Source: Streptomyces tateyamensis
Lineage (GTDB): Bacteria > Actinomycetota > Actinomycetes > Streptomycetales > Streptomycetaceae
Reading direction: 5' to 3'
Length of the DNA: 64,000 nt
Assembly (NCBI RefSeq): GCF_003205575.1
Contig: NZ_PYBW01000022.1
Span: forward strand, 96,015-160,014
In this document: positions 60,422 through 64,000 of the stretch, in pieces
How the letters are laid out: each line of letters begins with the position of its first letter
How positions within the stretch are numbered: position 1 is the stretch's first letter
Program-made: the position numbers and the translations under genes
The notes under the pieces: generated by a model
Told to the model about the DNA's origin: nothing
Seen by the model: only the letters and a program-made list of their open reading frames with translations
Database searches by the model: none

Positions 60422-62707
60422 TCAGAGCGTGCCGGCCGGGCTCCGGCGGCGCTGGCGCGAGCCGATGAGCAGCTCCTGGATGTCCCGCAGGCGGTGGCCC
60501 TCCGCGTCGTGGCCATGCCTGGTCCAGGCGCCGTCGGGGCCCAGGTGCCAGGACGCGGTGTCCTCCGCCATGCCGAGGTCGAGGAGCCCGGACAGCTCAG
60601 CGCGGTGCGCCGGGTCCGCCACCCGCACCAGCGCCTCGATCCGGCGGTCGAGGTTACGGTGCATCATATCCGCGCTGCCGAACCAGACTTCGGGATCACC
60701 GCCGTGCCCGAAGACGAAGATCCGGGAGTGCTCCAGGAACCGGCCGAGCACCGAGCGGACCCGGACGTTCTCGCTCAGCCCGGCCACTCCGGGACGGATC
60801 GCGCAGATCCCGCGCACCCACACGTCCACCGGCACGCCCGCCTGCGACGCCCGGTACAGCGAGTCGATCACGGCCTCGTCCACGATCGAGTTGACCTTGA
60901 GCTTCACGTAGGCCGGCAGACCGGCCTGGTGGTTGGCCACCTCGTTCTGGATCCGCGAGATCAGCCCGTCGCGCAGCCCGCGCGGCGCGGTGAGCAGCCG
61001 GCGGTAGGACTCCCGGCGCGAGTAGCCGGAGAGCCGGTTGAACAGGTCCGACAGGTCGGCGCCGACCTGCGGGTCCGCGGTCAGCAGCCCGAGGTCCTCG
61101 TACAGCCGGGCCGTCTTGGGGTGGTAGTTGCCGGTGCCCACGTGCGCGTAGCGGCGCAGCGTGTCGCCTTCCTGGCGGACCACCAGCGACAGCTTGCAGT
61201 GCGTCTTCAGCCCGACCAGTCCGTAGACCACGTGGCAGCCGGACTCCTCCAGCTTGCGGGCCCACTTGATGTTGGCCTGCTCGTCGAACCGGGCCTTGAT
61301 CTCGACCAGCACCAGCACCTGCTTGCCGGACTCGGCCGCGTCGATCAGCGCGTCCACGATCGGCGAGTCACCGGAGGTGCGGTACAGCGTCTGCTTGATC
61401 GCCAGCACGTTCGGGTCGGCCGCGGCCTGCTCCAGGAAGGCCTGCACCGAGGTGGAGAAGCTGTCGTACGGGTGGTGCAGCAGCACGTCCCGCTCGCGCA
61501 TCGCCGCGAAGATGTCCGGCTGCGAGGCCGACTCCACATCGGTCAGCCCGCGCGCGGTGCCCGCGACGAAACTCGGGTACTTCAGCTCCGGGCGGTCCAG
61601 GTCGGCGATGCCGAACAGCCCCGTCAGGTCCAGCGGGCCGGGCAGCGCAAACACCTCGGCCTGGCTGATGTTCAGCTCGCGCACCAGCAGGTCCAGGATG
61701 TAGGGGTCGATCGACTCCTCCACCTCCAGGCGCACCGGCGGGCCGAACCGGCGCCGCATCAGCTCCTTCTCCAGCGCCTTGAGGATGTTCTCGGTGTCGT
61801 CCTCCTCCACCTCCAGGTCCTCGTTGCGGGTGACCCGGAAGGCGTGGTGGGCGAGCACCTCCATGCCCGGGAAGAGCTCCTCGAGATGCGCGCCGATCAC
61901 GTCCTCCAGCGGGACGTAGCGCTGGGTGGAGGCCTCCAGGAAACGTGCCAGCGGCTGCGGAACCTTCACCCGGGCGAAGTGCTTGTGCCCGGAGACCGGG
62001 TTGCGCACCACCACCGCCAGGTTCAGGCTCAGGCCCGATATGTACGGGAAGGGGTGCGCCGGGTCGACCGCCAGCGGGGTCAGCACCGGGAAGATCTGCT
62101 GCCGGAACAGGGTGTGCAGCCGGGCCTGCTCCTTGTCGGTCAGCTCCGCCCAGCGGACCACCTCGACGCCCTCGGCGGCCAGGTCCGGCAGCACCTCGTG
62201 CTGGAACGCCGCGGCGTGGCGGGCCATCAGCTCGCGCGAGCGGGACCAGATCTGGTCCAGCACCTCGCGCGGCTGCAGGCCCGAGGCGCTGCGCTGAGCG
62301 ACCCCGGTGGCGATCCGGCGCTTCAGGCCGGCCACCCGCACCATGAAGAACTCGTCCAGGTTGCTCGCGAAGATCGCCAGGAACTTGGCCCGCTCCAGCA
62401 GCGGCACCTCGGTGTCCTCCGCCAGCTCGAGCACCCGCTCGTTGAAGGCCAGCCAGCTCCGCTCGCGGTCCAGGAAGCGGCCCTGCGGGAGCTCAGCCAG
62501 CTCGCCCTCCGGAAGCTTGTCCGGCGACAGACCGAGCGCGTTGGTCATGCTCATGGGTTCCTGCTCCTTGGCCCTGAGGTCCGCGTGCTCGCCCTCTCCC
62601 GCACCCGCCGAGCGCTGCGGGTACAGCCAGCCACCGGGTGCGGCCGTTATCCGACCGGGCCCGGCCGTGTGGCCCATGCTGCGGGAGCGAGACACTACGG
62701 TCGTCAT
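60422..62707 (-). CDS. ppk: Polyphosphate kinase
   Basis: A 761-residue PPK1 that polymerises the gamma-phosphate of ATP into polyphosphate. [15 protein letters not shown] opens the N-domain. The autophosphorylated His lies in [23 protein letters not shown], and [20 protein letters not shown] carries the second catalytic His. The start is uncertain: ATG 62707 gives 761 residues, while ATG 62554 has a much better AAGGAG site nine bases upstream and would remove a Gly-rich 51-residue extension. A loose PHO-box-like repeat lies at 62725-62746. It is followed by the CHAD gene. Confidence 0.96.
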   Translation of the reverse strand: MTTVVSRSRSMGHTAGPGRITAAPGGWLYPQRSAGAGEGEHADLRAKEQEPMSMTNALGLSPDKLPEGELAELPQGRFLDRERSWLAFNERVLELAEDTEVPLLERAKFLAIFASNLDEFFMVRVAGLKRRIATGVAQRSASGLQPREVLDQIWSRSRELMARHAAAFQHEVLPDLAAEGVEVVRWAELTDKEQARLHTLFRQQIFPVLTPLAVDPAHPFPYISGLSLNLAVVVRNPVSGHKHFARVKVPQPLARFLEASTQRYVPLEDVIGAHLEELFPGMEVLAHHAFRVTRNEDLEVEEDDTENILKALEKELMRRRFGPPVRLEVEESIDPYILDLLVRELNISQAEVFALPGPLDLTGLFGIADLDRPELKYPSFVAGTARGLTDVESASQPDIFAAMRERDVLLHHPYDSFSTSVQAFLEQAAADPNVLAIKQTLYRTSGDSPIVDALIDAAESGKQVLVLVEIKARFDEQANIKWARKLEESGCHVVYGLVGLKTHCKLSLVVRQEGDTLRRYAHVGTGNYHPKTARLYEDLGLLTADPQVGADLSDLFNRLSGYSRRESYRRLLTAPRGLRDGLISRIQNEVANHQAGLPAYVKLKVNSIVDEAVIDSLYRASQAGVPVDVWVRGICAIRPGVAGLSENVRVRSVLGRFLEHSRIFVFGHGGDPEVWFGSADMMHRNLDRRIEALVRVADPAHRAELSGLLDLGMAEDTASWHLGPDGAWTRHGHDAEGHRLRDIQELLIGSRQRRRSPAGTL

Positions 62708-62724
62708 CCTGTGATCTTTGCGGC

Positions 62725-62746
62725 GTCAATTGAATCCACGGTAAAC
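62725..62746 (-). promoter_or_regulatory. Degenerate PHO-box-like repeat upstream of ppk
   Basis: Two adjacent 11-base units on the minus strand, GTTTACCGTGG and ATTCAATTGAC, each resembling GTTCACC with two to three mismatches. The location 18 bases before the ATG at 62707 fits PhoP control of ppk as reported in S. lividans. The match is weak. Confidence 0.35.
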
Positions 62747-62806
62747 ACCGCATGGCCAGGAGGAAAGCTGAGGCGGTCAGCCCCCGGAAGTGCATCCGAC
62801 GGTCGG

Positions 62807-63742
62807 TCAGTCCGTCCTGACCTGGTACATCAGGTCTACCTCATGGATGGTGAAACCCACTCGTTCATATACCCGGATGGCCGCCGGGTTGTCGGCGTCG
62901 ACATACAGCAGCACCGTCTCCAGTCTGCGGTCCTCGCCCAGATGGCGCAGACCGGCCGCGGTCAGCGCCCGGCCCAGGCCGTTGCCCTGCTCGGCCGGGT
63001 CGACCCCTACCACGTAGACCTCGCCGAGCGCCGGGTCGGCACCGGTGGCCGGGTGCACCTTGGTCCAGTGGAAGCCGACCAGGCGCTCGGCGCCGGCGGG
63101 GCCCTGCGGGTCCGGGCGGGTGGCCAGGAAGAAGCCGGCCGGGTCGAACCAGGGCTCGGCCAGCCGGTCGGCCAGGTCCTGTTCGGTCCACGAGCCCTGC
63201 TCGGGGTGGTGGGCGAAGGCCAGCGCGTTCAACCGCAGCCAGGCCTGGTCGTCCCACCCCGGGCGGAAGGTCCGCAGGGCCACACCCGACGGCAGCGGCT
63301 CGGCTGCCGGCGCCGGGGCGGTGCGCCGCATCTGGCGCAGTTCGCGCACCAGCTCCGCCCCGTACTCGGCTGCCAGTCGGGCCGCGCCCGGGTGGCCACC
63401 GTGGGCCCAGAAGTCCACCGTCCGCTGCGGGCCCGCCGCTGCGAGCACCGCGTCGAGCAGCTGCCTGCCGAGCCCCTGGCGGCGCAGCTCGGGATGGACG
63501 GCGAGCTCGACGGTGGCGGTCCGCCCGTCCGGGCCGGCCTCCAGCTGGGCGTAACCGGCGGGCCGGGCGTCCAGCATCTGCACCAGGTGGCGGATCCCGG
63601 GGCGGGGGCTGTCGGCGCGCAGCCGCAGCCGGCCCGCCTCGGAGACGGCCTCGCGCCCGTCCACGGTGGCGGCGGCAGCGAGCACGGTACGGACGGCGCC
63701 GAGGTCCTCGGCAGTGAGCGAGTCGGTGGTGTGGATGGCCAT
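62807..63742 (-). CDS. mshD: Mycothiol synthase
   Basis: A 311-residue protein with two GNAT acetyltransferase domains. It adds acetyl from acetyl-CoA to Cys-GlcN-Ins, the last step of mycothiol synthesis. The C-terminal active domain has VYVVGVDPAEQGNGLGRALTAAGLRHL for acetyl-CoA binding and LYVDADNPAAIRVYERVGFTIHEVDLMYQV. The N-terminal domain has ELAVHPELRRQGLGRQLLDAVL. The start is ATG 63742. It lies beyond the rRNA terminator and reads in the same direction as the rRNA operon. Confidence 0.95.
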   Translation of the reverse strand: MAIHTTDSLTAEDLGAVRTVLAAAATVDGREAVSEAGRLRLRADSPRPGIRHLVQMLDARPAGYAQLEAGPDGRTATVELAVHPELRRQGLGRQLLDAVLAAAGPQRTVDFWAHGGHPGAARLAAEYGAELVRELRQMRRTAPAPAAEPLPSGVALRTFRPGWDDQAWLRLNALAFAHHPEQGSWTEQDLADRLAEPWFDPAGFFLATRPDPQGPAGAERLVGFHWTKVHPATGADPALGEVYVVGVDPAEQGNGLGRALTAAGLRHLGEDRRLETVLLYVDADNPAAIRVYERVGFTIHEVDLMYQVRTD

Positions 63743-63785
63743 GTGTGCGACCTTACGCCGTGTCAGCTCACCGGACCGGAAACGC

Positions 63786-63822
63786 GAAGAAGCCCCCAGC
63801 CATAAAGGCTGGGGGCTTCTTC
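63786..63822 (-). terminator. rRNA operon terminator
   Basis: A perfect 16-bp stem (GAAGAAGCCCCCAGCC and complement) with a 5-base loop, about 11 bases after the 5S 3' end on the leftward transcript. It ends the rRNA operon before mshD. Confidence 0.93.
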
Positions 63823-63832
63823 TGAAAGATTG

Positions 63833-63949
63833 TTCGGCGGCGTCCTACTCTCCCACAGGGTCCCCCCTGCAGTACCATCGGCGCTGTAAGGCTTAGCTTC
63901 CGGGTTCGGAATGTAACCGGGCGTTTCCCTCACGCTATGACCACCGAAA
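63833..63949 (-). rRNA. rrf: 5S ribosomal RNA
   Basis: About 117 nt on the minus strand. It begins TTTCGGTGGTCATAGCGTGA and ends GGAGAGTAGGACGCCGCC plus GAAC, with the conserved internal CCGAACCCGGAAGCTAAGC and GATGGTACTGCAGGGGGGAC. The sequence agrees with Streptomyces 5S. It is the 3' member of an rRNA operon whose 23S and 16S genes lie beyond the right edge. Confidence 0.96.
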
Positions 63950-64000
63950 CACTATGAAACTATCGGCCGCACCCACCCCTGACATATCCCGGGATGGGGG

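Noticed and set aside
58634..63805. A 1723-codon open frame on the plus strand antisense to Nudix, CHAD, ppk and mshD
   Set aside because: Its product is low-complexity Arg/Gln/His/Leu sequence with no motif; all four minus-strand genes are certain, and third-position GC bias keeps the antisense frame open.
1..64000. tRNA genes, CRISPR arrays, insertion sequences
   Set aside because: No cloverleaf with a T-loop GGTTCGAATCC-like core in proper context, no repeat-spacer series and no transposase or terminal inverted repeats were seen by eye. A tRNAscan and a repeat search would settle small misses.

Overview
The window is about 73 percent GC. Its gene content is that of a Streptomyces-type actinomycete (Streptomyces or Kitasatospora; the sequence alone does not separate them). 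Markers include mycothiol synthase, GlnR, the nickel regulator Nur, the c-di-GMP proteins CdgB and RsiG, SCO6880-family proteins and PHO boxes. No mobile element, CRISPR array or tRNA was found. The right edge reaches the 5S rRNA end of an rRNA operon that is transcribed leftward.

Region 1 (1-12.4 kb): trehalose-phosphatase (cut by the edge), an orphan sugar-binding lipoprotein, and a divergent amino-sugar locus. That locus has a DeoR regulator facing a SIS-domain protein, a ROK kinase, NagA and a class II aldolase. Two DasR-type (dre) palindromes mark it as part of the GlcNAc/chitin regulon. Next come a membrane protein with a carbohydrate-binding-like domain, the diguanylate cyclase CdgB next to a perfect CRP-type palindrome, a flavin reductase and the ribosome-rescue factor ArfB.

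Region 2 (12.4-28.3 kb): a conserved core block. It holds folate biosynthesis (folP, folB, folK, with folE apart), a DUF2156/MprF-like membrane enzyme, FtsH, Hpt, TilS, a zincin-like protein, a PBP4-type D,D-carboxypeptidase and pyrophosphatase. Most of it runs leftward.

Region 3 (28.3-42.4 kb): asparaginase, the c-di-GMP-dependent anti-sigma factor RsiG, D-aminoacyl-tRNA deacylase, YgfZ, Nur, a nitrobindin-like protein and a sulfur module. The sulfur module consists of a Cys-rich leader peptide, a sulfurtransferase, a DUF1416 protein, and nearby DsrE- and MoaD-like proteins. It is followed by GlnR, a LacI regulator, an HtrA-type protease and a two-component system.

Region 4 (42.4-49.3 kb): five leftward genes resembling a reduced type IV secretion apparatus. 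They are a split VirB4-like pair, a VirB6-like polytopic protein, a VirB8-like bitopic protein and a small two-helix protein. They face a transglycosylase/NlpC hydrolase and correspond to the cmd differentiation locus of S. coelicolor.

Region 5 (49.4-64 kb): PAP2 phosphatase, a lipoprotein, CsoR, then phosphate biology. The phosphate genes are a DUF47 protein with a Pit transporter, pstSCAB with a clear PHO box, Nudix, CHAD and ppk. Mycothiol synthase, an rRNA terminator and 5S rRNA close the window.

The most distinctive features are the leaderless Cys-codon leader peptide before the sulfurtransferase, the T4SS-like locus, the two c-di-GMP components within 20 kb, and several structured leaders (glnR, ftsH, dtd).
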